From Dysgonamonadaceae bacterium (GTDB lineage Bacteria; Bacteroidota; Bacteroidia; Bacteroidales; Azobacteroidaceae), in contig JAIRVZ010000125.1 of NCBI GenBank assembly GCA_031253625.1, forward strand, positions 1-39,327: a DNA stretch of 39,327 bases, read 5' to 3'. Both the position numbers and the translations under genes were made by a program. Within the stretch, counting starts at the first letter, position 1, and every line of letters starts with the position of its first letter. The notes under the pieces are model-generated. The model saw only the letters and a list, made by a program, of their open reading frames with translations, searched no databases and had not been told where the DNA came from. Of the stretch, positions 17,154-26,662 are shown one piece after another.

Positions 17154-18851
17154 TTACTTCCTCGAATCTTTCAGTGAAACGGTTCTGTTGAATATCAATT
17201 TGCCCGGTTTGGAATCCAAATCTACAGTAAAATATCCGATTTTGAGGAATTGATAATTATCGAACGGTTTAGCGTTTGCTAAAACCGGTTCTACACGGCA
17301 GTTTTCCAACACTTTGAGCGAGTTTGGATTGAGTAAATCACGAAAATCAGCATCCGCGCTGCTTGGGTCTTCTACCGTAAAAAGGTTGTCGTATAAACGA
17401 ATTTCAGCCGGAAGTGCTGCATTAATTTCTACCCAATTGATTGTGCTTTTTACTTTGCGATTGCCTCCGGCGGTGCCGCTTTTCGTGTCGGCATCGTATT
17501 CGCAATAAACTTCTGTAACTTCACCTTGGGCGTCCTTTTTGAAATCAATACATTTTATAATGTATGCACCTTTCAAACGTACTTCTCTCCCACCCTTCGA
17601 CAGGCGGAAAAAATCCTTCGGAGCATCTTCCATAAAGTCATTGCGCTCGATGTACAATTCACGTCTGAAAATAACTTCGCGTGTTCCTGCATTTTCGTCA
17701 TCAGGATTATTCTCAATAACAAGCGTTTCCGTTTGTCCTTCGGGATAGTTTGTAATGACGAGCTTAATTGGATCTAAAATAGCGCAAACACGAGTGGCTT
17801 TCGGTTTCAAATCCTCGCGCACCGAATATTCGAGCAAAGCCATATCAATCGTTCCGTCGTATTTCGTGTAGCCAATTTTATCAATAAAACTTTTAACAGC
17901 TGTGGGTGTATAGCCTCTGCGACGCATTCCGCAAATAGTCGGCATTCGAGGGTCGTCCCAACCTCTTACCAAACCTTCCTGTACCAATTGGAGTAATTTT
18001 CTTTTACTCATTACGGTATAAGTAAGATTCAATCGGTTAAATTCATATTGATGAGGACGATAATCTCCGTCTTCGGGTTTCGTTTTTTTCAATTCGTCGA
18101 TGAACCAATCGTAAAGCGGGCGGTGCACTACAAACTCCAAGGTGCAAATAGAATGGGTTACTCCTTCGAAATAATCGCTTTCTCCATGCGCAAAATCATA
18201 CATCGGATAGGCTTTCCAATTTGTACCTGTACGGTGATGCGGATGATTAATCACGCGATAAATAATCGGATCACGAAAGTGCATATTAGAGGAGGCCATA
18301 TCGATTTTGGCTCTCAACACCATTTTTCCTTCTTCTATTTCACCGGTATTCATTTTCTCAAAAAGTGTCAAACTTTCTTCAATCGGGCGATCGCGATAAG
18401 AACTATTAATCCCTGCTTGTGTCGGAGTTCCTTTTTGGCGGGCGATTTCTTCTGCCGATTGTTCGTCGATATATGCTTTGTCGTTTTTGATTAATGCGAC
18501 GGCAAAATCCCATAATTGTTGAAAATAATCAGAGGCGTAAAATACATTTTCCCAATTGAAACCGAGCCATTGAATATCTTCCATGATAGAATCGACATAC
18601 TCGATGTCTTCTTTCACAGGGTTAGTATCGTCGAAACGGAGATTACATATACCGCCATATTTTTGAGCAATGCCGAAGTCCATGCAAATAGCTTTGGCAT
18701 GGCCAATGTGCAGGTAACCATTGGGTTCCGGCGGGAAACGGGTTTGTATTCTTCCTCCGTTTTTACCTTCTGCCAAATCCTTTTCTACAAATGTTTCTAT
18801 GAAGTTGAGACTTTTTTTGTTTTCTTCTACGATGGTACTTGTTTCAGACAT
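17154..18851 (-). CDS. glnS: Glutaminyl-tRNA synthetase
   Basis: 565 aa from ATG 18851 (MSETSTIVEE); an earlier in-frame start at 18932 would place the promoter inside the gene. Class I signature PEPNGYLHIGHAKAI lies at ~41-55 and the KMSKS-equivalent is VMSKRK. The GlnRS C-terminal beta-barrel anticodon-binding domains end IFNRTVSLKDSRK. There is no C-terminal YqeY fusion, unlike some Bacteroidota relatives. It charges tRNA-Gln in the cytoplasm. It is the first gene of the run into the TPR and VOR genes, so expression of central metabolism genes would be tied to it unless internal promoters exist. Confidence 0.97.
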   Translation of the reverse strand: MSETSTIVEENKKSLNFIETFVEKDLAEGKNGGRIQTRFPPEPNGYLHIGHAKAICMDFGIAQKYGGICNLRFDDTNPVKEDIEYVDSIMEDIQWLGFNWENVFYASDYFQQLWDFAVALIKNDKAYIDEQSAEEIARQKGTPTQAGINSSYRDRPIEESLTLFEKMNTGEIEEGKMVLRAKIDMASSNMHFRDPIIYRVINHPHHRTGTNWKAYPMYDFAHGESDYFEGVTHSICTLEFVVHRPLYDWFIDELKKTKPEDGDYRPHQYEFNRLNLTYTVMSKRKLLQLVQEGLVRGWDDPRMPTICGMRRRGYTPTAVKSFIDKIGYTKYDGTIDMALLEYSVREDLKPKATRVCAILDPIKLVITNYPEGQTETLVIENNPDDENAGTREVIFRRELYIERNDFMEDAPKDFFRLSKGGREVRLKGAYIIKCIDFKKDAQGEVTEVYCEYDADTKSGTAGGNRKVKSTINWVEINAALPAEIRLYDNLFTVEDPSSADADFRDLLNPNSLKVLENCRVEPVLANAKPFDNYQFLKIGYFTVDLDSKPGKLIFNRTVSLKDSRK

Positions 18852-18875
18852 AAAATATAAATCTTTTTGAGGCTG

Positions 18876-18883
18876 CAAAATTA
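18876..18883 (-). promoter_or_regulatory. Bacteroidota -7 box upstream of glnS
   Basis: TAATTTTG on the minus strand matches the TAnnTTTG consensus, 25 bp before the glnS ATG. The expected TTTG about 20 bp upstream is not perfect (a TTTT lies in that range). Likely promoter of the glnS-VOR run. Confidence 0.55.
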
Positions 18884-18969
18884 CATAAAATACTCGAATA
18901 ATAAAACGGTTAACACGCAAAAGGAGATGCATCTCAATCGAAACTCTTTCATTCTTTGAAATATTTTTG

Positions 18970-18977
18970 TAAATTTG
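18970..18977 (+). promoter_or_regulatory. Bacteroidota -7 box for the lipoprotein/Wzi pair
   Basis: TAAATTTG on the plus strand fits TAnnTTTG, 33 bp before the ATG at 19011. It is divergent from the glnS promoter ~90 bp away. The -33 element is weak (TTTC about 22 bp upstream). Confidence 0.5.
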
Positions 18978-19010
18978 CAGTTATTATCTATATCATTGCA
19001 TTACTAAAAT

Positions 19011-19454
19011 ATGAGAAAAATAAGATTGTTATCTCTTTGTATGCTATCACTGGCATTGCTTGTTTCTTGCGGTTATCCTGTGGATTTTTACAAAGATTAT
19101 AAATTCGATGGTATGTGGCAGTTAAAAACGGTACAAGATGTCGATGGAAATCTATCTAATGTCGACACTATTTATTATAGTTTTCAGCGAGAAGTACTGT
19201 TTGCACTTACGGTATTGGCAAATCCCAAACAAGTAGAATATCCGTTTTATGGCTATGTAGAAATACTTTCCGATAATAAAATGCGTTTGACAGCTGATAA
19301 TAAAAACGATAATGATTATCGTATGAAACTCTTTCTTGAGTATTCCGGCTGGAGTTCTTTGAGCGTTGATTTCGATGTGATAAAATATAATAAATCGGAT
19401 TTGGTTTTATTCGATGGTGCAAATGGGAAAACATATACTCTTAAAAAATTCTGA
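19011..19454 (+). CDS. Lipocalin-like lipoprotein
   Basis: 147 aa with a lipoprotein signal peptide (MRKIRLLSLCMLSLALLVSCG, lipobox LVSC, acylated Cys ~20). The mature part opens FDGMWQLKTVQDVDG, the G-x-W start of lipocalin-like domains, and shows regular beta strands, including a final LVLFDGANGKTYTLKKF strand. Expected in the periplasm-facing or surface envelope; ligand unknown. It ends 8 bp before the Wzi-family gene, suggesting an operon. Confidence 0.85.
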   Translation: MRKIRLLSLCMLSLALLVSCGYPVDFYKDYKFDGMWQLKTVQDVDGNLSNVDTIYYSFQREVLFALTVLANPKQVEYPFYGYVEILSDNKMRLTADNKNDNDYRMKLFLEYSGWSSLSVDFDVIKYNKSDLVLFDGANGKTYTLKKF

Positions 19455-19462
19455 TTTTAATT

Positions 19463-20992
19463 ATGAAACAGCATATTATTTCGATATTTCTCTTTTTGTT
19501 TCTGTTTTCTTTTGGGGCAAATTCACAACAGCAAACGACCTACCGTGCAGAAACCTTTGGGTCTGTAGCTACGGGAGAAAATACTCCGTTTTGGATGTTA
19601 CAGCACAATTGGGGAATGGTTCCTCTCGATGCTAATAATTTTTATATAAGAGGTGGCGTTTTTCATGACCAAAAAATCAATAAAGATTGGTCATTCAATG
19701 CAGGATTTGATTTGGCAGGTTCTTCTCCTCACGTATACGGAACAGTTTGGGTGCAACAATTATACGGTGAATTGAATTGGAAATCTTTACGATTAAATAT
19801 AGGTTCTAAAGAAGATTATATTTCATTGCTGAATCCATATTTAAGTTCGGGAGATTTTTGCTTTTCCAATAATGCACGGCCTTTGCCCGAAATAAAAGGA
19901 AGTATTCCGGAGTTTCTTTTACTTCCCTTCACTAAGGGAAATATATACATAAAAGGACATTTTTCCATTGGTTATTATATGGATGGAAAATGGCAGGAAG
20001 AAACAGCTCGTCCTCATAATTATAGTTATGAGAAAAATGTATTGTCGCACCATAAATCTTTCTATTTCAGATTTGGTAATATTGAGAAGAAAAATAAACT
20101 TCAACTCACATTAGGATTGAATCACCAATCTCAATGGGGAGGAGAGTTGTATCAGTGTCAATATGAATGGGTAAGCAACCAAAAAGAGTATAATGTTATT
20201 GATCAACCACAGGGTATAGATGATTTATTGCGAGTAATATTAGCCAGAGAAGGCTCTTCGAAAGCAACAATGACAGATCAGCTTGCTACTGCCGGATCAA
20301 GTTGGGGAGCTTATTTACTAAAATTTGACTATAAACTGAAAAACAGTGATGTACTGAGTATTTATAAGCAACATTTTTTTGAAGACGGTTCCGGAATGGG
20401 GTTTCAGAATTTTTATGATGGATTGTATGGAATTGAATATAAAGCGAAAGAAAAATCATTGCTTTCCGGTGCTGTTTTTGAATATATATATACGAAACAC
20501 CAATCCGGCGCTATCCATTTTAATTATGAACTTGATGATGAACATTACCACCTGAAGAAGAAAGGGAATGGAAACAATGATTATTACAATAACTGCGATT
20601 ACATACAAAGTTCTTCTTATTATGGAAGGACAATGGGAACTCCTTTGTTGCTTTCTCCCGAATACAATAGGGACGGCAGATTGAACTTCTTAAGTTCACG
20701 CATAATTGCTTGTCATTTAGGCGTTGAAGGATATTTTCACCCAACCTTGCAATACCGCTTGCTGGCTACCACCGGCCAAACATGGGGTCGGTATTATGTG
20801 CCATTTACTTCTGTCAGAAAAGGTTTTGCATCGGGATTGGATTTGATTTACAGTTGTCCGAAAGTCAAAGATTTAGATTTGAAATTATCGTTAGGATTTA
20901 ACAAAGGCGAATTTTTCAGTAGCGATACATTCGGAGGTGGTATCACGATAACGAAAAGAGGAACGCTATTTGAAACAAAAAAGGGGATTTAA
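19463..20992 (+). CDS. Capsule assembly Wzi-family outer-membrane protein
   Basis: 509 aa with a signal peptide (MKQHIISIFLFLFLFSFGANSQQ). The early ETFGSVATGENTPFWMLQHNWG segment and the YNRDGRLNFLSSRIIACHLGVEGY block are typical of the Bacteroidota Caps_assemb_Wzi family. Many amphipathic strands end in a terminal TFGGGITITKRG strand. Family members are 18-strand barrels implicated in attaching capsular polysaccharide; whether this one does is not shown here, since no capsule genes lie nearby. Confidence 0.85.
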   Translation: MKQHIISIFLFLFLFSFGANSQQQTTYRAETFGSVATGENTPFWMLQHNWGMVPLDANNFYIRGGVFHDQKINKDWSFNAGFDLAGSSPHVYGTVWVQQLYGELNWKSLRLNIGSKEDYISLLNPYLSSGDFCFSNNARPLPEIKGSIPEFLLLPFTKGNIYIKGHFSIGYYMDGKWQEETARPHNYSYEKNVLSHHKSFYFRFGNIEKKNKLQLTLGLNHQSQWGGELYQCQYEWVSNQKEYNVIDQPQGIDDLLRVILAREGSSKATMTDQLATAGSSWGAYLLKFDYKLKNSDVLSIYKQHFFEDGSGMGFQNFYDGLYGIEYKAKEKSLLSGAVFEYIYTKHQSGAIHFNYELDDEHYHLKKKGNGNNDYYNNCDYIQSSSYYGRTMGTPLLLSPEYNRDGRLNFLSSRIIACHLGVEGYFHPTLQYRLLATTGQTWGRYYVPFTSVRKGFASGLDLIYSCPKVKDLDLKLSLGFNKGEFFSSDTFGGGITITKRGTLFETKKGI

Positions 20993-21008
20993 TTTCTTTC
21001 AAGAAATT
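20991..21008. terminator. Small AT-rich hairpin between convergent genes
   Basis: AATTTCTT-TC-AAGAAATT is a perfect 8-bp inverted repeat with a 2-nt spacer, overlapping the stop of the Wzi gene and lying 15 bp before the end of the opposing gene. It lacks G+C, so its strength as a terminator is doubtful. Confidence 0.35.
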
Positions 21009-21023
21009 CAGATGCCAGTAATT

Positions 21024-21824
21024 TCAGAACTGAACAGGCAAATGCTTGTCCACCCATTCCATAGCAGAATAGAGAGGTTTTCCTAAAATGCGCTTTTGTT
21101 CTTCTTTAGAATGCCGTTCCATTTCTGCATAATGCGAAGTATGACCGCTATACGCATAATCATATTTTCTGGTATTTATCTGAATGACAACCAATAGAAT
21201 TGTGAGCGCCGATATTAAGGCAATCATCGTTTTTTGAATGCGCTTTTTGAGAGCAAACAATAAGACGATATTGATTACGGTACACAAAACAATCAGCAGG
21301 AATATATCGTAATTATTCCACCACCAAATTTTTCCGCTTCCACCGATATAATTGTCAGTTGGCCAAAAAAGACTAACGCCACCCCACGCAGAGGCTGGAG
21401 TCGGCATATCACCCAACAAATGAAGAACATATCCGGCAATAAAAGCAATGCCAATAGATATGTTCTTCTTACAATAAAGAAAGAATGAAATTGTCGTTTT
21501 ATGTTTTATCTTGTAGATGATGTAAGCCAATAATCCAAACACTACAGCGAATAATAATGCGGCTATAATGGAATGAAAAAAAGCATGATGTGAATACCAA
21601 AATTTTTCGCCATAAATTACTTTCCCACTATGGTTAAGTCCGAACAAACGTCCGAATGTAGCATCAAAGCGTGACCACATGCTGATAGCATCTATATCCG
21701 GAAACGCGCCACCAATTGCACCGGCAACTAAGATTTTCCATCTCTTGGCAGGTTGCTTTTCTGCGAAAGCAGCAATTACTGTAGCGCTTGCTATTCCGGA
21801 ACAGATGTGAGTCAGAAGATCCAT
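21024..21824 (-). CDS. YdjM-family membrane-bound metal-dependent hydrolase
   Basis: 266 aa. The N-terminus MDLLTHICSGIASATVIAA with GGAFPDIDAISMW and later YSHHAFFHSIIAALLFAVVFG and HLLGDMPTPASAWGG match the YdjM/LexA-binding inner-membrane hydrolase family. The conserved His/Asp residues (H6, D-x-D, HH-x-x-x-HS, HLLGD) form the presumed metal site. About five transmembrane segments. Substrate unknown. It lies 36 bp downstream of the VWA gene on the same strand. Confidence 0.88.
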   Translation of the reverse strand: MDLLTHICSGIASATVIAAFAEKQPAKRWKILVAGAIGGAFPDIDAISMWSRFDATFGRLFGLNHSGKVIYGEKFWYSHHAFFHSIIAALLFAVVFGLLAYIIYKIKHKTTISFFLYCKKNISIGIAFIAGYVLHLLGDMPTPASAWGGVSLFWPTDNYIGGSGKIWWWNNYDIFLLIVLCTVINIVLLFALKKRIQKTMIALISALTILLVVIQINTRKYDYAYSGHTSHYAEMERHSKEEQKRILGKPLYSAMEWVDKHLPVQF

Positions 21825-21860
21825 ACAAATTTAGTGGCTGTAAAGATAATCAATAAAAGA

Positions 21861-22991
21861 TTATTTTTCAACCTGATACCCTAAAGTATTGGCAAAAGCT
21901 AAAATAGATGCATTGATTGCTTTACCCAAATCGTCAGTCCCTTTGCCTGCTTTCTTAGACTCCGCATCAATATAGGCTTGTCTTTGTTTCGCCAAGGTAT
22001 CTATCTCTTTTTGGATAGTTTCTCTTTCTTTAGATTTTTGAGCAATAATAACATTTATTTCTTCAGTCGATTTGTTTTGAAGTTCTTTGGGAAGTTCCTC
22101 TTTTTGAATAGAAGACAAAGCTTTTGAATCGGTATTTACTTTATCGACCAAATCCCACGAGTCATTTTTATAAGCCGATTTAGATTTACTTACAACCCTT
22201 TCTGCATAATTAGAAGATGACATTTTTTGTGCATTCTTATCTTGTACTACCTGATTTTGTTGTTTTGCAACACCTGCTGTTCCATAGCTGATATAAGTTT
22301 TATTGAGTCGCTCGTTACAAGCCGTAATTCTGTCGTCATAAGGAGTTGTAATAAATTGAACCTGCTCATCAGAATTGATGTTGAAGTATTTACCTTTTCC
22401 AGCATCAGCACCCGATTTCCAAAGTTCGCGTATTCCCTGGTTGTGGTCTCCACAATAAATAGTATTGACATAAATATTTTTTGCCAAAGCGCCACGGATG
22501 GCTTCTTTGTAATTGACATTACCTTGATTGAATTCTTCGTTTCCGGCGATGTATATCAATTTCATATCGGCATCGTTATTACTCCATTCCAACTGTAGAG
22601 TTGCTTTTTGAATAACCGCTCCACAATATTCCAATCCGCCGTTGGTGGTCAGGGCAAAAAGCTTTTCGGAAATCAAGTCCAAGTCGGTTGTTAACGAAGT
22701 AACCTTGCGTATGTATCCGCTTTTAGATGATAAACCGTCGTTACCATATTCGTAAAGCGCAATCTGTATTTCAGGAGTTTTCCCTTTAAATTTTAACGTA
22801 GAAAGAGTGTTTACAATATTCCAAAGACGAGATTTCGCTTGGTCGATTAATCCGTCCATACTGTTCGAAGTGTCTAAAAGTATGGCAACCTGAATCTTCG
22901 GTTCATTTTTTACCACTTGAGATTTTCCTTGTTGACAATTGCAGAAAATCAATACAATTAGCATAATGCTTACAAATCTTAAATTTTTCAT
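21861..22991 (-). CDS. VWA-domain lipoprotein
   Basis: 376 aa. An N-terminal signal (MKNLRFVSIMLIVLIFCNCQ) ends in a lipobox-like FCNC. The von Willebrand A domain starts IQVAILLDTSNSMDGL with the MIDAS D-x-S-x-S at residues 40-44 and runs to about 215 (DMKLIYIAGNEEFNQGNVNYKEA). The C-terminal ~100 residues are a predicted coiled coil (LQNKSTEEINVIIAQKSKER, KEIDTLAKQRQAYIDAES). Metal-dependent protein binding in the envelope is the family expectation. It stands directly downstream of the DUF4139 gene, and the two may be co-transcribed (68-bp gap). Confidence 0.9.
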   Translation of the reverse strand: MKNLRFVSIMLIVLIFCNCQQGKSQVVKNEPKIQVAILLDTSNSMDGLIDQAKSRLWNIVNTLSTLKFKGKTPEIQIALYEYGNDGLSSKSGYIRKVTSLTTDLDLISEKLFALTTNGGLEYCGAVIQKATLQLEWSNNDADMKLIYIAGNEEFNQGNVNYKEAIRGALAKNIYVNTIYCGDHNQGIRELWKSGADAGKGKYFNINSDEQVQFITTPYDDRITACNERLNKTYISYGTAGVAKQQNQVVQDKNAQKMSSSNYAERVVSKSKSAYKNDSWDLVDKVNTDSKALSSIQKEELPKELQNKSTEEINVIIAQKSKERETIQKEIDTLAKQRQAYIDAESKKAGKGTDDLGKAINASILAFANTLGYQVEK

Positions 22992-23059
22992 GACTAATAA
23001 TTTATAAATGAATATTCGTTTTACTTTGGATTTGTTATTAATCCAGATTATAAATAATG

Positions 23060-24694
23060 CTATCTAACTTCCTTTCCTTTAGGATATTTGATGCTGTAAC
23101 TGAATTTGTATTCTTTGGTTTCGCCCGGTTTAAAATCTTCTTCCCATGTCACGACACCTACTTCTTCATTGTGAAAAGTGGGTTTTGTAGTGTCGTCTTT
23201 CAACCATATTGATTCGATTTCTTTGGTTGATGATTGCGGATATTGCTCTTTCAACACCACGCGAACAGGTTTATTCTGGTTGTTTTTTACCGTCAATTTA
23301 TAGGTAAAAACTTGTTTCACGTCGTTGCCCAAAAACTTAGAAGAACTGAAATCTTTGAGTAATTCCCGTTTCACTACTACACGCTTGTCTGCACCGAGAG
23401 TCAAACCGAGTTTTTCTTGTGTGGAAGAGGCGTTAATGAACGTTTCACCCATGTATGTGCCATCGTAAGTGATATTTGCTTTTCCGTTAAGTAGATTCAG
23501 TTTTTCCCAATCCGCTATTTCGGCAAGTAAATAGGTTTCAGAGCTTAATTTCGGAGCACAATAGTACCGGAAATCTGCATTGATTTCTTGGGTTTTCAGT
23601 TCAATACTTTGTTCTTTACCGTCACCGGGAATGGAATAGGGCAAGTCTATGTTGAAAGTTTGGCTAAGCATGGTTTCTTCAGTTATGATATAATCGTCTA
23701 TACTTTTTTCTTTTTCTACTACTTCGCTGAACTCCATTTCATTTTTTGCATAAGAATATGCCTTTTGACTACGGTAAGAATATGCGTTTTGACTGAGAGT
23801 CAAATCTCTTAGTGCAGCATTATTAACGTACTTCAAAAACCACGTATTAAACAATGGGGCTACTTTCCCGCTGCCGGGCGTAGCGGTCGAAAGCGTTAAC
23901 CTTACATTATTCCAATTGACAGTAGTAAGTTGGCTCACTTTGGCTTTGGAAACGATTTTTATCGGTTTATCTGTCGATTGCACATGAATGTCGTAATAAG
24001 GTATCCAATTGGCGAGCGGAGTATAATACGAAACCGTAAAGGAGACAGATGATGCCATTGGGGAAGTACAACGAATGGTCAATACGCCCGTTTTTTCATA
24101 TTCCTTAGTACTTTCTACGCTCAAGCGTTGGTTTAATTCCTTGATTAGGGCATCCAGCTTTTTCTTTTTGTTTTGATTAGCAATCTGGCGATTCTCGATT
24201 TCCATGGATTTATTCTGGTAATAGTCCATTAACTTTATTAATTCGTTTAATTCCTTGGTTTTGGCTGTGTCTGCAACATTTTTATCTATGCCTTTCCGCA
24301 TCATTTTGGTTAGTTCTCCATCAATATTTATTTCGGCATTGATTTTATTCAGCCGTTCACCAATGAGTTCGAGCGAATCGTTCAACTCTTTAATTCTTCC
24401 TTCATTGGGTTTACGCACCGGCAGGTCGTCTACAGAAAATTCAAAAGCAGATACAATTACGCCGTTGTTCGCCTTTATTCTTAGGCTGTTACGGTCGATG
24501 CTCGGACTAAGTTTTTCAATTTTCAATTCGTTGTCGCCTTTCGCCAGCGTTGCCGTAGCAGTATGCGTCAGTTCTGCACCGGAAAGGAATACTGTAGCAT
24601 CGGTTATTTTTGACGGAATACTTTTGGCCGTTTCCTGTGCCGGCAATGCAATGAAAAAGCCGACAAATAAGACTGTTAAAATAATTGTTCTCAT
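23060..24694 (-). CDS. Mucoidy-inhibitor MuiA/DUF4139 family secreted protein
   Basis: 544 aa from the ATG at 24694, chosen because it begins a clear signal peptide (MRTIILTVLFVGFFIALPAQ); the 36 codons before it contain the promoter. Residues ~25-130 match the DUF4140 N-terminal beta domain (ITDATVFLSGAELTHTATATL). A coiled coil spans ~110-200 (RIKELNDSLELIGERLNKINAE). The DUF4139 C-terminal region includes VSYYTPLANWIPYYDIHV and ends with the VVTWEEDFKPGETKEYKFSY strand pair. Envelope protein of unknown biochemical function. Confidence 0.9.
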   Translation of the reverse strand: MRTIILTVLFVGFFIALPAQETAKSIPSKITDATVFLSGAELTHTATATLAKGDNELKIEKLSPSIDRNSLRIKANNGVIVSAFEFSVDDLPVRKPNEGRIKELNDSLELIGERLNKINAEINIDGELTKMMRKGIDKNVADTAKTKELNELIKLMDYYQNKSMEIENRQIANQNKKKKLDALIKELNQRLSVESTKEYEKTGVLTIRCTSPMASSVSFTVSYYTPLANWIPYYDIHVQSTDKPIKIVSKAKVSQLTTVNWNNVRLTLSTATPGSGKVAPLFNTWFLKYVNNAALRDLTLSQNAYSYRSQKAYSYAKNEMEFSEVVEKEKSIDDYIITEETMLSQTFNIDLPYSIPGDGKEQSIELKTQEINADFRYYCAPKLSSETYLLAEIADWEKLNLLNGKANITYDGTYMGETFINASSTQEKLGLTLGADKRVVVKRELLKDFSSSKFLGNDVKQVFTYKLTVKNNQNKPVRVVLKEQYPQSSTKEIESIWLKDDTTKPTFHNEEVGVVTWEEDFKPGETKEYKFSYSIKYPKGKEVR

Positions 24695-24731
24695 GTTCTT
24701 TATTTTTAAAAAGTTATCATTTAGAGTTCCG

Positions 24732-24739
24732 CAAAAGTA
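24732..24739 (-). promoter_or_regulatory. Bacteroidota -7 box upstream of the DUF4139 gene
   Basis: TACTTTTG on the minus strand fits TAnnTTTG, 37 bp before the chosen ATG at 24694; this also argues against the longer reading frame from 24802. A CTTG about 24 bp upstream is an imperfect -33 element. Confidence 0.55.
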
Positions 24740-24802
24740 TATGCTGAAAAATAATACTTTTGACAAGAATGTGTGAAACCCCGAATTAAATTGGTGAAAC
24801 AT

Positions 24803-24838
24803 AAAGCATAAAATGTAGAAAATGCTTTACTTTACATT
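24803..24838. promoter_or_regulatory. Overlapping inverted repeats before the histidine kinase gene
   Basis: AAAGCAT (24803-24809) is repeated inverted as ATGCTTT (24822-24828), and AATGTA (24812-24817) as TACATT (24833-24838). The interleaved dyads sit 19-54 bp upstream of the kinase ATG, where an operator would lie. No direct evidence of protein binding. Confidence 0.35.
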
Positions 24839-24856
24839 CTCAAATAAAAGCATCAA

Positions 24857-26662
24857 ATGAAATTAAATTTAGCTATACTTTTATCCTTACTCTTCATTCC
24901 CTGTTATAATTGGATTTATGCTCAAGAAAGCCCAATTTCAATTAGTTCACAACAGCAAATCAGGGTGAATAAAGCAGCATCCAAGTTGTCGCGCTCATTG
25001 GGTGAAGATGCTAATGAAGAACGTATTGCCGAAGAATATCAAATGTTGGCCAAAGAACTTTCGGAAAACAGAGAATACGACAAAGCCGAAGAATATCTGA
25101 AAAAATCCATACAGATTTACTCCAAACAAAATAAAAAAGAGAAATTATATAACCTTAATCGTGAATTGGCAAGGATTCAGGAGTTACAAAAAAACTATGA
25201 TGATGCGATTAAATCTTATGAAGTAGCAGCAGTATCTACCAAAAATAAAAAACAAAAACAGATTTGCGAAAATGACATCAACCGGCTGAAATATGATTTA
25301 TTTCCTGAAAAGAAATCTGATTATATACAACAAAATATTTCATTGATTGAGAAAAAAGGAACTTCTTCCGAAAAAGCCGAAGTTTACCAGCAAATGGCGG
25401 AAGCTAACCTACAATTGAATCGGAAAGATGTTGCTATTGAAAACTATGAAAAAGCGCTTTCGAATGCCAATAACTTGGCGGCAGAAAATAAGCAGATTGA
25501 GGCTGCCAAAATACAAAACAAAATAGCTGGAGTTTATGTTGCTGATAAACAGTATGATAAGGCAATTGATATCAATAAAGAATTAATAAAAGAAGCGGCA
25601 GAAAATGCTGATATTGAAAGGCAAATCGGACAATTGCAAACACTTTCGTCTGTCTATTTTATTGATGATAAAAAGGAACAAGGCATCGAATTATTAAAAC
25701 AAGCTTACGACTTGGCTTTGGAAAAAGGAAAAACCATTGAAGCTAAGAAAAGTCTCGAACTATTAACAGAACAGTATCTTAAAGAAAAAAACTACAAACA
25801 AAGCATTGATTTATACAAAGATTTCCTGCAAAAATTAGATTATCTGATACAATCGGATAGCACATTGATCGATGCTAAAATATTTCAGATTACAGACGAT
25901 AAAATCAAGCAATTAGAAAAAGAAAAGGAGTTAAAAGACCGTCTGATTCAGGAAAAAAACACTTTTAATTTCGTTCTAATTATTTCGGTTATCTTAATGA
26001 TGCTATTGTTGCTGTTGATAATCAAGGCTTTGTATGCTAATAAAATAAAGGGCAGAAAAATTGCCCTACAATCTTTGCGAAGAGAAATGAATCCTCATTT
26101 TATTTTTAATAGCTTGAATAGTGTAAATCAATTTATTGCTCAAAACAACGAATTGGAAGCCAACAAATTCCTGACTTCTTATTCCAAACTGATGCGCAAT
26201 GTAATGGAGAATTCCAACAAGGATTTTATCAAGTTAAATAAAGAAATAGAACTTTTGAAAGAATACTTGGAATTGGAACACTTACGGTTTGGAGATAAAT
26301 TTTCGTACAAAATTACTGTAGATGAGGAGATTGACCCGGAAACAATTTCAATTCCCAATATGCTGATTCAGCCTCATGTGGAAAATGCTATTTGGCACGG
26401 TCTGCGTTATAAAGAAGGAAAAGGTCTTCTTGAACTGTCGTTTTCGCTCAAAGACAATCGTTTATTAATTACGGTTGAAGACGACGGAATCGGATTGAAA
26501 AAAAGCCGAGAAATCAAGACGGAAAACCAAAAAGTTCATCAATCGCGAGGGTTGACCAATGTCGGAGAGAGAATAGAGTTGTTAAACCGCTTATATAAAA
26601 CCAATATACGGTTTGAAGTTAAAGAAAAAGAAGAGGGTGTAATTGTCGAAATTTATGTTTGA
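24857..26662 (+). CDS. TPR sensor histidine kinase (LytS/His_kinase family)
   Basis: 601 aa. Signal peptide MKLNLAILLSLLFIPCYNWIYAQ; periplasmic TPR array ~40-350 (REYDKAEEYLKKSIQIYSKQN and later copies); coiled linker; one transmembrane helix ~372-394 (NFVLIISVILMMLLLLLIIKAL). The His_kinase domain carries the phosphoacceptor in MNPHFIFNSLNSVNQFI (His ~413). HATPase_c follows with IQPHVENAIWHGL and VEDDGIGL. It should sense an envelope signal or partner via the TPRs and phosphorylate the LytTR regulator whose gene overlaps its end by 8 bp. Confidence 0.95.
   Translation: MKLNLAILLSLLFIPCYNWIYAQESPISISSQQQIRVNKAASKLSRSLGEDANEERIAEEYQMLAKELSENREYDKAEEYLKKSIQIYSKQNKKEKLYNLNRELARIQELQKNYDDAIKSYEVAAVSTKNKKQKQICENDINRLKYDLFPEKKSDYIQQNISLIEKKGTSSEKAEVYQQMAEANLQLNRKDVAIENYEKALSNANNLAAENKQIEAAKIQNKIAGVYVADKQYDKAIDINKELIKEAAENADIERQIGQLQTLSSVYFIDDKKEQGIELLKQAYDLALEKGKTIEAKKSLELLTEQYLKEKNYKQSIDLYKDFLQKLDYLIQSDSTLIDAKIFQITDDKIKQLEKEKELKDRLIQEKNTFNFVLIISVILMMLLLLLIIKALYANKIKGRKIALQSLRREMNPHFIFNSLNSVNQFIAQNNELEANKFLTSYSKLMRNVMENSNKDFIKLNKEIELLKEYLELEHLRFGDKFSYKITVDEEIDPETISIPNMLIQPHVENAIWHGLRYKEGKGLLELSFSLKDNRLLITVEDDGIGLKKSREIKTENQKVHQSRGLTNVGERIELLNRLYKTNIRFEVKEKEEGVIVEIYV

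Noticed and set aside
18852..18932. N-terminal extension of glutaminyl-tRNA synthetase in the longest frame
   Set aside because: The extra residues are not family-like and a -7 promoter box lies within them; ATG 18851 gives the normal start.
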